NCBI GenBank assembly: GCA_009692555.1 | Contig: SHYY01000009.1 | Coordinates: 1 to 64,000 of the forward strand | Direction of reading: 5' to 3' | Source of the DNA: Myxococcales bacterium | GTDB lineage: Bacteria; Myxococcota_A; Polyangia; Palsa-1104; SHYY01 | Length of the DNA stretch: 64,000 nucleotides | In this document: piece by piece, positions 1 through 8,274 of the stretch | Layout of the letters: every line of letters starts with the position of its first letter | How positions within the stretch are numbered: the stretch's first letter is position 1 | The notes under the pieces: generated by a model | Seen by the model: only the letters and a program-made list of their open reading frames with translations | What the model was told of the DNA's origin: nothing | The model's database searches: none | Position numbers and translations under genes: made by a program

Positions 1-259
1 ACTCGCTCACGTCGGAGCCCGTCTCCGGCACCCGCGGGCCGGTCACGGCGTGCTCCCGTCGGAAGCGCGGGGCGGTCGGCCGGCGCGCGGGGGCGGTTGG
101 AGCCCGTACGGGCCGCCCTCCGGCCCCGGACGCTGTCGGTGAGCAAAGATCTGATCGAGTAGTACTAGCGGGCGACCGCGCTCGGGGTGACCGCGCTCAC
201 TTGACAGGCTGCGGTCGCAGCGCGCATCGTGGCGCAGTCATTGACAAAGAGGACTTCGG
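1..259. other. Left-edge region with no recognisable gene
   Basis: All three forward frames are partly open, but their translations are Arg/Gly/Ala-rich and resemble nothing I recognise, so I do not call a gene. The decamer GACCGCGCTC occurs twice (174-183 and 189-198). A TTGACA hexamer lies at 202-207 but has no convincing -10 at normal spacing. The segment probably carries the promoter and leader of the secreted protein starting at 260. Confidence 0.4.
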
Positions 260-1156
260 ATGAATTCCAGAATCGGTCTCGCCGCGGCCGTCCTGCTGCT
301 CGCCGTCGCGCCTGCCGGAGCGCAGAACGCCACGCCGATGCTGGCGCAGCAGGTGAGTTCGATCGCCGCCTCGCTCGCGCCGGGGCAGGCGCCGGTGTCG
401 CAGATCTTCGGCTCCTTCGGAGCGCACCGCGCGCCGGTCAGCTTCATGGTCCCGCTCGCGGCCGGCACCTGCTACACCTTCATCGGCGCGGGCGGGATGG
501 GGGTGCGCGACGTGGACATGTTCCTGTTCGACCCGGGCAATCGCCGGGTGGGGCTCGATCGCCGTTCGGACAACTACTGCCAGATCACCTTCTGCACGCC
601 GTTCGCCGGGCCCTACCGCGTCGAGCTCAAGGTCAAGCGCGGCGAGGGCGAGGTGGCGGTCCAGGCCTTCGCCCCCGGCGGGCAGGCGCCGCCCCCGCAG
701 TATGCACCGCCGCCGCCTCCCGCGCTCCCGCCACCGACGGTGATTGTGCCCCCTCCCGCGCCGCGCGCGGTGCAGCCGATGGCGCCTCCGCCGATTGCCG
801 CGCCGATGGATATGCTGGGCGGGCAGCTCGCGCAGATGGCCGCGGCGGTGGCACCCGGGCAGCGGCAGTACGGGCCGGTGCTGGCCGGCTTCTCCTCCGA
901 GGGGCGCGGGCAGGATCTGTTCGTCACCCTCGAGGGCGGCCGCTGCTACACCTTCGTCAGCGTCGGGTCGCCGATGATCCGGCAGCTCAACAGCTACCTC
1001 TTCATGCCGGGCCGGGGGAAGCGGCTGGCGAGCGAGAGGTCGCGGTCCAACATGACCAAGATCACCCACTGCGCGGCGTTCCCCGGGCCCTACCACCTCG
1101 AGATCAAGGCGGAGGAGGGCGGCGGCGAGTTCCGGACTGGCGTGTATACACCGTAA
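260..1156 (+). CDS. Secreted protein with two repeated beta-type domains and a Pro-rich linker
   Basis: This 298-residue protein has a Sec-type signal peptide (residues 1-22, ending in AGA-Q). It is an internal duplication. Repeat 1 (about 24-136) and repeat 2 (about 184-286) share the order G-x-F, G-x-CYTF, hydrophobic strand, R/K-rich turn, ITxC and F-x-GPY-x-EIK/ELK. They are joined by a Pro/Ala linker (about 143-183). Cysteines recur at equivalent places (C71/C229 and C112/C271), suggesting one disulfide per domain in an oxidising compartment. I recognise no named family; the architecture suggests a periplasmic or surface binding module. The start is an ATG 9 bases after an AGAGGA-like Shine-Dalgarno. 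The gene abuts the convergent epimerase-cupin gene with no spacer. Confidence 0.75.
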   Translation: MNSRIGLAAAVLLLAVAPAGAQNATPMLAQQVSSIAASLAPGQAPVSQIFGSFGAHRAPVSFMVPLAAGTCYTFIGAGGMGVRDVDMFLFDPGNRRVGLDRRSDNYCQITFCTPFAGPYRVELKVKRGEGEVAVQAFAPGGQAPPPQYAPPPPPALPPPTVIVPPPAPRAVQPMAPPPIAAPMDMLGGQLAQMAAAVAPGQRQYGPVLAGFSSEGRGQDLFVTLEGGRCYTFVSVGSPMIRQLNSYLFMPGRGKRLASERSRSNMTKITHCAAFPGPYHLEIKAEEGGGEFRTGVYTP

Positions 1157-2719
1157 TTACTTCCGTCGCTGGGCGTCGGCCGAGGGCAGCCCGTCGTGGG
1201 GGCCGAGCTCGCGGCGCGGCGGATCGTCCCAGCGGCGCGCGTCGGCGAGCGAGGCCTGGCGCGCCGGATGGAGGGGGTAGAGGGTTCGGTCGCCGCGGCG
1301 GTCGTGCTCGCCGATCGAGAGCAGGGTCGCGTCGTTGGCGCTGTTGTTGAGGAGGGTGTGGCTGGAACCGGTGCCCGCGGGGAAGCCGATCACGTCGCCC
1401 GGACCGAGCCGGTGGAGGTGGCCGTCGAGCCACAGGTCGGGGGTGCCGGAGAGGACGTAGACCAGCTCCTCCTCGGCCGAGTGGGCGTGGGGCCAGGAGG
1501 TGCGGTGACCCGGGGGCAGGATGGCGTGATTGACCCCGAGGCGCCGGAGGCCAAGCGGCTGGGCGAGCGCGGCGTAACTGGCGAGCTCCTCGTCGCTGCC
1601 GGGGTAGCGATCGGCGGAGCGCGGGAACGCGGCGAGGTGGCGGATGCAGTCGGGGCGCGCGACGGGAACGGCAACGGGAACGCTAACTTCCTTTACCGCG
1701 TCAGCGGAGTTGTCTCCCCGGGAGCCGAGGCTAACTTCCTTTACCGCGTCAGCGGAGTTGTCTCGCCGGGAGCCGAGGGGAACGGCAACGGACAGGGCAT
1801 CGTCGACGGTGACGGGGACGGAATCCGCGGCGCCGATCGCCGCCTCTTCCGCCTCGATCTGCAGCTCTCCCTCGACGAACGTCGGGTAGCGGAGGGTGAT
1901 GCCGAGCTCGCGCTTCATCAGGTCGTTGCGGATCCGGCGACCCCGGAGGAGCGTGCGCGCGGTGCCCGATCCGTAGGCGGGGACCGATCGCGGCAGCGGG
2001 AGCCCGAGGCGCTCGCACATCCACGAGGTGTACTCCTTCTGCTGCGTCGGGCGATCGTCGGCCACGAGGTAGGTCGCGCCGGCCGGCGCCTTCTCGTCGG
2101 CGGCGAGGATCACCGAGACCAGATCGTCAATGTAGATCCGCGACACCCAGTGCACGCCGTCGTCGACCATCTTGAAGGTGCCCGCGCGCAGGCGGGCGCG
2201 CACACCGCGCCCCGGGCCGTAGATCGCTGCGAGCCGCAGGATCACCGTGTGCAGGCCGGCCGAGGTCGCGGACTGCACCGCCCCCTCGTCGGAGAGGCGC
2301 GCCGCCATCTGCCCGTCATCGTGCGCGACGTTGGTGTCCTCGTCGACCCAGTCGGCGTCGGGGCGGGTGCCGTAGAGCCCGGTGGAGCCGAGGTAGATGA
2401 ACGAGCGCACGCCGTAGCTGAGCGCGGCCTGTGCAGCGCGACGGAGCGCCTCGCCGGCGGGCATCCCGGCCACCGGCGGGATCGAGTAGACCACCGACGA
2501 GCTCATGGTGCCGGTGAGCGCCGGTCCGAACTGCTTCGGCTTCGCCGCGTCGATGGGGAACACCTCGGCGCCGAGCTCGCGCAGCGGTTCGAGGCGCGCG
2601 ACGTTGCGGGCGCAGACCCGCACCGGACGGCCGGCGGCGAGTGCGACGCGGGCGAGGCGATCGCCGACGTAGCCGCAGCCGAAGATGACGAGGGGCGGAC
2701 GGTGGGGGTCGATGGGCAT
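1157..2719 (-). CDS. NAD-dependent epimerase/dehydratase fused to a cupin domain
   Basis: The 520-residue protein has two domains. Residues 1 to about 290 form an extended SDR/epimerase Rossmann fold, with a GCGYVGDRL dinucleotide loop near the N-terminus, a YLGSTGLYG strand and an IYIDDLV segment. Residues about 385-475 form a single cupin barrel, with [13 protein letters not shown] and [19 protein letters not shown] giving likely metal-binding His/Glu. Sugar or sugar-nucleotide metabolism is likely, but the substrate is unknown. The linker (about 300-346) is unusual: it is encoded by a hexamer-rich stretch plus two tandem 48-bp units, so residues 315-346 are a repeated 16-residue block. This suggests a recent in-frame expansion or a fusion scar. 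It could alternatively be two genes fused by loss of a stop. The start is the ATG at 2719, divergent from pgi. Confidence 0.8.
   Translation of the reverse strand: MPIDPHRPPLVIFGCGYVGDRLARVALAAGRPVRVCARNVARLEPLRELGAEVFPIDAAKPKQFGPALTGTMSSSVVYSIPPVAGMPAGEALRRAAQAALSYGVRSFIYLGSTGLYGTRPDADWVDEDTNVAHDDGQMAARLSDEGAVQSATSAGLHTVILRLAAIYGPGRGVRARLRAGTFKMVDDGVHWVSRIYIDDLVSVILAADEKAPAGATYLVADDRPTQQKEYTSWMCERLGLPLPRSVPAYGSGTARTLLRGRRIRNDLMKRELGITLRYPTFVEGELQIEAEEAAIGAADSVPVTVDDALSVAVPLGSRRDNSADAVKEVSLGSRGDNSADAVKEVSVPVAVPVARPDCIRHLAAFPRSADRYPGSDEELASYAALAQPLGLRRLGVNHAILPPGHRTSWPHAHSAEEELVYVLSGTPDLWLDGHLHRLGPGDVIGFPAGTGSSHTLLNNSANDATLLSIGEHDRRGDRTLYPLHPARQASLADARRWDDPPRRELGPHDGLPSADAQRRK
1682..1777. repeat. 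Two tandem 48-bp units inside the epimerase-cupin gene
   Basis: Units 1682-1729 and 1730-1777 differ at a single base. They are flanked on both sides by GGAACGGCAACGG-type hexamer sequence. Because 48 is divisible by three, the reading frame is kept and each unit encodes 16 residues (core [11 protein letters not shown], or [11 protein letters not shown] in the other copy). Confidence 0.95.
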
Positions 2720-2795
2720 TCGCGGATTTTACATCCGCGCGACCCCTGGGTTACGGTCCATCGTGCAGCCCAACTGGATTGAGCGGAGGAGCCCG

Positions 2796-4409
2796 ATGAA
2801 GAGCGCGCGTCAGCTGTGGGAGGTGTACCGCCAGACCCTCTCTGTCGTCCCGGAGCTCGGGCTCTCGATCGACACGAGCCGGATGGACCTTCCGGAATCC
2901 CTGGCTGAATCGCTGCCGGGGCTCGCCGATCGGATCGCGCGAGCGCACCGCGAGATGGCGGCCGTGGAGCGCGGCGATCGGGTCAACAGCGACGAGGACC
3001 GCATGGTCGGGCACTACTGGCTGCGTGCGCCCGAGCTGGCCCCGACGCCCGAGATCCGGCGCGCGATCGAGGAGACGGTGGTGCGTGTGAAGCGCTTCGC
3101 CGGCGAGGTGCACGTGGGAAAGGTCCGCGGGGAGCGCGCCACGTTCACCGACGTGCTGGTGGTCGGCATCGGGGGATCGGCGCTCGGGCCGCAGTTCGTG
3201 GCGCAGGCGCTGGCGAGCGCGGCCGATCCGATGCGGACGCACTTCATCGACAACACCGACCCCGACGGGATCGACCGCGTCTTTACCCGCCTCGGCGACG
3301 GGATCGAGCGCACGCTGACCGTCGTGATCTCCAAATCGGGCGGCACGAAGGAGACGCGCAACGGGATGCTCGAGGCGGGGGCCAGGTATCGCGCCGCCGG
3401 GCTGGCCTTCGCGCGGCACGCCATCGCTGTCACCGGCGACGGGAGCGAGCTGGATCGCACCGCGGCAGCCGAAGGATGGATCGATCGCTTCCCGATGTGG
3501 GACTGGGTGGGCGGTCGCACCTCGGAGCTGTCGGCGGTCGGGCTCCTGCCGGCGGCGCTCGCCGGCTTCGATGTCGACGGGCTGCTCGCGGGAGCGCGCA
3601 CCTGCGACGTGGCGACGCGCCGTGAAGGCGGGCCGCTGCTGGCGAACCCCGCGCTCGCCCTCGCGCTCTCGTGGTACGTCGCCGGCGACGGGCGGGGCAC
3701 GAAGGACATGGTCATCCTGCCCTACAAGGATCGCCTCGAGCTGCTCTCGAAGTACCTCCAGCAGCTGGTGATGGAGTCGCTCGGCAAGGAGCGTGACCGC
3801 GACGGGAACGTGGTTCACCAGGGGATCGCGGTCTACGGCAACAAGGGCTCGACCGATCAGCACGCCTACGTGCAGCAGCTCCGCGACGGCGTGCAGAATT
3901 TCTTCGTGACCTTCGTCGAGGTGCTGCGCGACCGCGCGGGGCGCTCCCCCGAGGTGGAGGAGGGCGTCACCTCGGGCGACTTCCTCTCGGGCTTCCTCCA
4001 GGGGACGCGCCGCGCGCTCTACGAGAACGGGCGCGGCTCGATCACCATCACCATCCCGACGGTGGAGGCACGCACGATCGGTGCGCTGATCGCCCTCTAC
4101 GAGCGCGCGGTCGGCTTCTACGCCGCGATGGTGAACGTCAACGCCTACCACCAGCCAGGCGTGGAGTCGGGCAAGCGGGCGGCGGGTGCGGTGATCGCGC
4201 TGCAACGCAGCATTCTCGGCGCGCTCCGCGTGCGGACCGGATCGGCGCTCACCGTCGAGGAGATGGCCGGTGCGATCGGCGCGCCCGATGAGGCGGAGGT
4301 GGTCCTGAAGATCCTCGAGCACCTCGCCGCCAACCCCGACCACGGAGTGCGCGCGAGCGGGAGCGGGCCGTTCGACCGCCGCTACGCGATCGATTCACCG
4401 TCGGTGTAG
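2796..4409 (+). CDS. pgi: Glucose-6-phosphate isomerase
   Basis: This cytoplasmic enzyme interconverts glucose-6-phosphate and fructose-6-phosphate in glycolysis and gluconeogenesis. The 537-residue product shows the isomerase core: a [13 protein letters not shown] phosphate-binding segment, the SIS-domain SKSGGTKET loop, a [15 protein letters not shown] stretch matching the first family signature, [18 protein letters not shown] with the catalytic Glu/His region, and a C-terminal [10 protein letters not shown] segment carrying the conserved Lys. Length is normal for the bacterial family. I chose the ATG at 2796 because GGAGGAG lies just upstream. An in-frame start at 2685 would overlap the divergent epimerase gene. 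The next gene converges from the other strand. Confidence 0.96.
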   Translation: MKSARQLWEVYRQTLSVVPELGLSIDTSRMDLPESLAESLPGLADRIARAHREMAAVERGDRVNSDEDRMVGHYWLRAPELAPTPEIRRAIEETVVRVKRFAGEVHVGKVRGERATFTDVLVVGIGGSALGPQFVAQALASAADPMRTHFIDNTDPDGIDRVFTRLGDGIERTLTVVISKSGGTKETRNGMLEAGARYRAAGLAFARHAIAVTGDGSELDRTAAAEGWIDRFPMWDWVGGRTSELSAVGLLPAALAGFDVDGLLAGARTCDVATRREGGPLLANPALALALSWYVAGDGRGTKDMVILPYKDRLELLSKYLQQLVMESLGKERDRDGNVVHQGIAVYGNKGSTDQHAYVQQLRDGVQNFFVTFVEVLRDRAGRSPEVEEGVTSGDFLSGFLQGTRRALYENGRGSITITIPTVEARTIGALIALYERAVGFYAAMVNVNAYHQPGVESGKRAAGAVIALQRSILGALRVRTGSALTVEEMAGAIGAPDEAEVVLKILEHLAANPDHGVRASGSGPFDRRYAIDSPSV

Positions 4410-4422
4410 AGGATACGGCGGG

Positions 4423-4779
4423 TTAGCGGCGGGCGGCGACCTGGATGATGATCCCGACCACGAAGAAGATCGAGCCGATGATGATCCCGGCCAGGGCGAG
4501 GCCCTCGCCCTTCTGCGTGCCGTTGCTCTTCTTGATCTGGCTCAGCGCGACGGCCGAGAGGATGATCCCGACGATCGAGCAGAGGAACGCGCAGATGAAG
4601 CCGGCGATCGCGAGGCCGTTGGTCTTCGGCATCATCGCGCCCCCGCCGGCACCGACGAACTGCTGGTTCATCGGCGGGATGGAGCCGGGAGCGCCGGCGG
4701 CGGCGATCGGGGAGCCGCACGCGGCACAGGCGGCGGCGGTGTCAACATTCGGAGCGGCGCAGCGTGGACAGAATGCCAT
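4423..4779 (-). CDS. Zinc-ribbon DUF4190-type membrane protein
   Basis: The 118-residue protein starts with a zinc ribbon (CPRC near residues 4-7, CAAC near 18-21), followed by a Gly/Ala/Pro linker. Two hydrophobic segments (about 55-76 and 92-114) are joined by the polar turn SQIKKSNGTQKGEG. This is the DUF4190 layout: two transmembrane helices with a short loop. The function of the family is unknown; the N-terminal ribbon suggests a small cytoplasmic metal-binding head on a membrane anchor. The ATG at 4779 has a GAGGAGGA ribosome-binding site. A good promoter lies upstream on the same strand at 4810-4838. Confidence 0.82.
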   Translation of the reverse strand: MAFCPRCAAPNVDTAAACAACGSPIAAAGAPGSIPPMNQQFVGAGGGAMMPKTNGLAIAGFICAFLCSIVGIILSAVALSQIKKSNGTQKGEGLALAGIIIGSIFFVVGIIIQVAARR

Positions 4780-4809
4780 GGGAATCCTCCTCCTCCAGTG
4801 GGTGGGGGC

Positions 4810-4838
4810 ATTATAACGCCCCGGGGTGCCCGGGTCTA
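4810..4838 (-). promoter_or_regulatory. Sigma70-type promoter for the DUF4190 gene
   Basis: Read on the minus strand, TAGACC (4838-4833) is followed by a 17-base spacer and a perfect TATAAT (4815-4810), about 30 bases before the start codon. Confidence 0.6.
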
Positions 4839-4848
4839 TACTCGCGTG

Positions 4849-5265
4849 GTGGATACGACGCGCGAGGCGGGACCTTCCCCGTACGGCCGCGGGATGCGCA
4901 TCGCCGCGGGCAGCCTGTTCGCCGCCTCATCGCTGGGGCTGGTGGCGATCACGGTCTTCAACCTGCAGGGCGCGCTGGGCGGCGGGACGCCCTGCCCTTT
5001 CAAGTTCGCGACAGGCCTGCGCTGCCCGCTCTGCGGGATGACCCGCGCAACCTTCAAGATGCTCCACGGGGATCTCGCCGGAGCCCTCCAGGTGCACCCG
5101 CTCGCGCCGCTCCTGTTCCTGCTCCTCGTCGGTGGGATGATGGCCTGGTTGCTCCTGGTGGCGACCGGTCGGGCGCCCCCGCTGCGGGCCCGGCCCCCGC
5201 TGTGGGCGGGCATCGCGTTCGTGGCCGCGGTGTGGACCGTGAACCTGCTCTTCGGCACCGGCTGA
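4849..5265 (+). CDS. DUF2752 family membrane protein
   Basis: This small membrane protein carries the DUF2752 signature CPLCGMTRA just after the first transmembrane helix, plus an earlier Cys (PCPFK). Three hydrophobic helices are visible: after the MRIAAG segment, LAPLLFLLLVGGMMAWLLL, and WAGIAFVAAVWTVNLLF. The family function is unknown. The start is uncertain. GTG at 4849 lies about 7 bases after a TATACT -10-like hexamer (4837-4842), which would give a leaderless message; ATG at 4894 is the alternative and would begin just before the first helix. It is divergent from the DUF4190 gene. Confidence 0.75.
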   Translation: MDTTREAGPSPYGRGMRIAAGSLFAASSLGLVAITVFNLQGALGGGTPCPFKFATGLRCPLCGMTRATFKMLHGDLAGALQVHPLAPLLFLLLVGGMMAWLLLVATGRAPPLRARPPLWAGIAFVAAVWTVNLLFGTG

Positions 5266-5434
5266 GCCTCAAAGGCCCGCCGAAGGCGGCTCCACAGCGT
5301 CCCCTGGGTCTTCGGGGACCGAGGCGGGGATTGACGATCTTGCGCCGGCAGATCTTGGAATTTCCGCGCCGCGCGTGGTACCGTGCGCGCATGGGCAGCC
5401 GGCCGTCGCTGACCGAGTACGACGGACACCGACG

Positions 5435-6379
5435 ATGAAGGTCCACTTCTGGGGGGTTCGCGGATCGTTTCCCGTTCCCGGACCCGACACCAACCGCTAC
5501 GGGGGGAACACCTCGTGCGTCGAGATCCGTCCCGAGGGTGGGCCGCGGATCATCATCGATGCCGGGACCGGCATCCGCCGCCTCGGCAAGGAGATGATGG
5601 CCACCGAGTTCGGCGAGGGGCGCGGCACCGCGCACCTGCTGGTCTCGCACACCCACTGGGATCACATCCAGGGGCTGCCCTTCTTCGCGCCGCTCTACCA
5701 GCGCGGCAACAAGCTCCACGTCTACGCCCGCCAGCGCGACGACACGCACCTCCGCTCGGTGTTCGCGTCGCAGACCGAGTCGCCCTACTTCCCGGTGCCG
5801 TTCGAGAGCGTCCAGGCCGACGTGGCGTTCCGCGAGCTGACCGAGGGGCAGAGCTTCGAGATCGGCCCGGTGAAGGTGAGCTGCACGCGCCTCAACCACC
5901 CCTGGATCGCGCTCGCCTACCGCCTCGACTGCGACGGTGCGTCGGTCGCGTACATCACCGACACCGCGCCCTTCCGCGACATCCTGATCGAGCAGGAGTT
6001 CATCCGCCAGCCGCCGCGTCCGGGCGATCCACTGAAGCCCGAAGACGCCGCCAAGCTGTCCGCGATGCGCGACGGCGTGGTGAGGCTGTGCGAGGGGGCC
6101 GACCTCGTCATCTACGACACCCAGTTCACGCCGCAGGAGTACGCCTCGCGCCCGCACTGGGGTCACTCCTGCCCCGAGGACGCGATCGAGATCGCCGAGG
6201 CGGCAGGCGCGAAATCGCTCGCCCTGTTCCACCACGCGCCCGAGCGCAGCGACGACGAGATCGACCAGATCCTCGCCGAATGCTCGAAGAAGACCAAGCT
6301 GCCGGTGATCGCCGCGGCCGAATCGCTGGAGATCGACGTCCGTGGCCCGATTCTCGATCCCGCCAAGGGCGCGCGCTGA
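5435..6379 (+). CDS. MBL-fold metallo-hydrolase (first of a tandem pair)
   Basis: The 314-residue protein has a metallo-beta-lactamase fold. The metal motif is SHTHWDHIQG near residues 70-79 (HxHxDH). The N-terminal FWGVRGSFPVPG and NRYGGNTSCVE motifs are typical of the PqsE/phosphodiesterase-like MBL subgroup. Later ligands are DTAPF (Asp) and LFHHAPERSDDE (His). The substrate is unknown; related proteins hydrolyse cyclic nucleotides or act as tRNase Z-like phosphodiesterases. The start is the ATG at 5435, which begins the conserved KVHFWGVRGS block. The stop overlaps the next gene's start (TGATG), so the two are translationally coupled paralogues. Confidence 0.85.
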   Translation: MKVHFWGVRGSFPVPGPDTNRYGGNTSCVEIRPEGGPRIIIDAGTGIRRLGKEMMATEFGEGRGTAHLLVSHTHWDHIQGLPFFAPLYQRGNKLHVYARQRDDTHLRSVFASQTESPYFPVPFESVQADVAFRELTEGQSFEIGPVKVSCTRLNHPWIALAYRLDCDGASVAYITDTAPFRDILIEQEFIRQPPRPGDPLKPEDAAKLSAMRDGVVRLCEGADLVIYDTQFTPQEYASRPHWGHSCPEDAIEIAEAAGAKSLALFHHAPERSDDEIDQILAECSKKTKLPVIAAAESLEIDVRGPILDPAKGAR

Positions 6380-7248
6380 TGGAGGCGACCTTCTACGGCG
6401 TACGGGGTTCGATCCCCGCCCCCGGCCCCGAGACCAATCGCTACGGCGGCAACACCTCGTGCGTCGCGGTGCGGACCAAGGGCGGGGCGCTGGTGATCCT
6501 CGACATGGGCACCGGTGCGGTGCAGCTCGGGCGCAAGCTGATGGGCGCGGAGTTCGGCCAGGGCAAGGGCACCGCGGCGATCCTGATCAGCCACGCCCAC
6601 TGGGATCACATCCAGGGCTTCCCGTTCTTTCCTCCGATCTTCGTTCCGGGCAATCGCTTCACCATCTACGGCCCGTCGCGCTCGTCGACCATGCTCGAGA
6701 ACATCCTCGAGGGGCAGATGAACCCGCACTTCTCGCCCCTCTACACGATGAAGAACCTCGGCGCGACGATCGAGATCGCGGCGGTCAACCTCGACGAGGA
6801 CGAGGAGTTCATCGAGTCGGGCCTGCTGGTGCGCGGGCAGCTCAATCCGCACGGTCCCACCACCGCGCTCGCCTACCGCCTCGAGGAGGAGATCGGCGGC
6901 GTGCAGCGCTCGCTGGTCTACGCCTCGGACGCCGGCTATCCCGCGTCGGGCCCCACGGACGCGGTGCTCGCGCTCTACCACGGCGCGGACATCCTGATCC
7001 ACGACAGCACGTACACGCCGGAGGATCGTGCGACGCGCCTCTCGCGCGGCTTCTCGTCGGTGGCGGACGCGGCGTCGAGCGCGGTGCGGGCCGGGGTGAA
7101 GCACCTCGTCATCACCCACTTCGATCAGGACTACAGCGACGACATGGTCGACGCGATGGCCGAGCGCTGCCGGCGTCTGCTCGACGAGCAGGGCGGGCGG
7201 AGCATCCAGCTCAGCGCCGCGCGCGAAGGGCTCACGCTCTCCGTGTAG
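6379..7248 (+). CDS. MBL-fold metallo-hydrolase (second of a tandem pair)
   Basis: A 289-residue paralogue of the preceding gene, sharing FYGVRGSIPAPGPETNRYGG, SHAHWDHIQGFPFF and a C-terminal THFDQDYSDD metal-ligand block. The metal site looks complete (HxHxDH, the Asp in YASDAGYP, a late His in LVITHF). The central region differs from its neighbour (GLLVRGQLNPHGPTTALAY in place of SCTRLNHPWIALAYR), which suggests a different substrate or a heteromeric partnership rather than redundancy. It starts on the ATG overlapping the upstream TGA, so the two genes should be co-translated. Confidence 0.85.
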   Translation: MEATFYGVRGSIPAPGPETNRYGGNTSCVAVRTKGGALVILDMGTGAVQLGRKLMGAEFGQGKGTAAILISHAHWDHIQGFPFFPPIFVPGNRFTIYGPSRSSTMLENILEGQMNPHFSPLYTMKNLGATIEIAAVNLDEDEEFIESGLLVRGQLNPHGPTTALAYRLEEEIGGVQRSLVYASDAGYPASGPTDAVLALYHGADILIHDSTYTPEDRATRLSRGFSSVADAASSAVRAGVKHLVITHFDQDYSDDMVDAMAERCRRLLDEQGGRSIQLSAAREGLTLSV

Positions 7249-7335
7249 GGAGATCGCTTCGCCGCGGCGTGCGATCCGACCGAGCCCGTTTCTGCGCCTG
7301 CGCGCGTCTCGTAAATGCGCTGGAATCAACCGCTT

Positions 7336-7371
7336 TTGTGCATCGCACAACGAAATGTTGCGCCGCACAAC
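7336..7371 (+). promoter_or_regulatory. Two tandem palindromes upstream of the PhaR-like gene (candidate operator)
   Basis: TTGTGCATCGCACAA (7336-7350) is a perfect 6-bp inverted repeat with a 3-base centre. GTTGCGCCGCACAAC (7357-7371) repeats the design with one mismatch, one helical turn-scale step downstream. They end about 20 bases before the start codon, where a repressor would block transcription. Autoregulation by the encoded PhaR-type protein is inference; known PhaR sites are also TGC/GCA-rich. Confidence 0.6.
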
Positions 7372-7391
7372 GGTTGCGATAGCATGGGTCC

Positions 7392-7850
7392 ATGTCCGAG
7401 AAGCCGCGCCGCCGCCGCGTTGTCGGCCCACCTGCCCAGCCGGGTGAGCGCCTGATCCGCAAGTACGGAAACCGTCGTCTCTACGACACCCGCGCCAGCC
7501 GCTACGTCACGCTCGAGGATCTGGTCGACGTGTTCGACAGCGACGAGCCGGTGCGGGTGGTTGACGCCGTCACCGGCGAGGATCTCACCAAGCGCGTCCT
7601 GGCGCAGGCGATCCTGTTCGAGGAGGGGCGTCGGCGCACGCAGATCATCCCGATCCAGCTCCTGCGGGCGCTGCTCCGCCACCGCGACGAGCGCGACTCG
7701 TTCGAGCGCAAGCTGGCCCGCGCCCTGGCCGAGATCGAGCCGGAGGCGGCCGAGACGCGCCCCGGCGGCGACGTCGACGAGCTGGCCGAGCTCAAGCGGC
7801 GACTGAAGGCGCTCGAGAGCCAGGTCAAGAAGAAGGGCGCGCGGAGTTAG
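7392..7850 (+). CDS. PhaR-type polyhydroxyalkanoate synthesis regulator
   Basis: The 152-residue protein opens with a basic segment and then the PHB/PHA accumulation regulator DNA-binding domain: IRKYGNRRLYDTRASRYVTL followed by DLVDVFDSDEPVRVVDAVTGEDLT and the ILFEEG helix (about residues 18-75). The C-terminal half is charged and coiled-coil-like (EPEAAETRPGGD to KRRLKALESQVKKK). In characterised bacteria such proteins bind DNA and PHA granules and repress phasin genes. No PHA synthase is in this window. The two palindromes upstream suggest autoregulation. A TAGCAT hexamer 7 bases before the ATG would place the transcript start at or next to the start codon. Confidence 0.85.
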   Translation: MSEKPRRRRVVGPPAQPGERLIRKYGNRRLYDTRASRYVTLEDLVDVFDSDEPVRVVDAVTGEDLTKRVLAQAILFEEGRRRTQIIPIQLLRALLRHRDERDSFERKLARALAEIEPEAAETRPGGDVDELAELKRRLKALESQVKKKGARS

Positions 7851-7862
7851 CTACAGCTACAG

Positions 7863-8180
7863 CTAGCCGGTCGCGACGATCCCGTCGGTGAGGTGGACCT
7901 CGCCGCACGGGCCCACCAGCAGCAGGCCGCCGCCCGCGTCGAGGCCGAGGCGCTCCACGTCCCCCGGGCCGAGGCGCACCGTCGAGTTGTCCTCGGCCGG
8001 GCCCACCACCGCCACGCCGTCGAGGCGGCCGTTGCGCCCGACCACCGACACGCGCTCGCGGGCCACGAAGCGGCCACCGGAGATCGCGATCCGCGGCTGG
8101 AGCTGCGCCGCCGCACCGAAGAGGGCATCGATGTGCACCGATCCGAGCCGCACAAAGCGCGGCGCATGCGGCTTGCTCAC
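7863..8180 (-). CDS. PduL-like single-domain protein (possible truncated phosphotransacylase)
   Basis: The 105-residue product resembles one beta-barrel half of PduL-type phosphotransacylases: RLGSVHIDALFG near the N-terminus, then RIAISGGRFVARERVSVVGR, VAVVGPAEDNSTVRLGPGDV and a C-terminal CGEVHLTDGIVATG. Full PduL is about 210 residues with two such barrels and a zinc site. Only one is here, and the usual HVHLS zinc motif is degenerate (VHID and VHLTD). Enzymatic activity is therefore doubtful; it may be a derived binding domain. The start is a GTG at 8180. It converges on the PhaR gene with a 12-bp gap made of two CTACAG hexamers. Confidence 0.6.
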   Translation of the reverse strand: MSKPHAPRFVRLGSVHIDALFGAAAQLQPRIAISGGRFVARERVSVVGRNGRLDGVAVVGPAEDNSTVRLGPGDVERLGLDAGGGLLLVGPCGEVHLTDGIVATG

Positions 8181-8274
8181 AGGGCGAGAATACCGCTCAC
8201 AGGTCGGCGCCACAACCCTTCGACCGACCCCAGGGCGAACAGGCAATCCAACCCGGCTCCGGTGCCGTTCCCGG

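Noticed and set aside
1196-2782. Long plus-strand open frame opposite the epimerase-cupin gene
   Set aside because: Translation is Arg/Gly/Val-rich with no domain, and the opposing frame has clear motifs. It is a codon-bias shadow.
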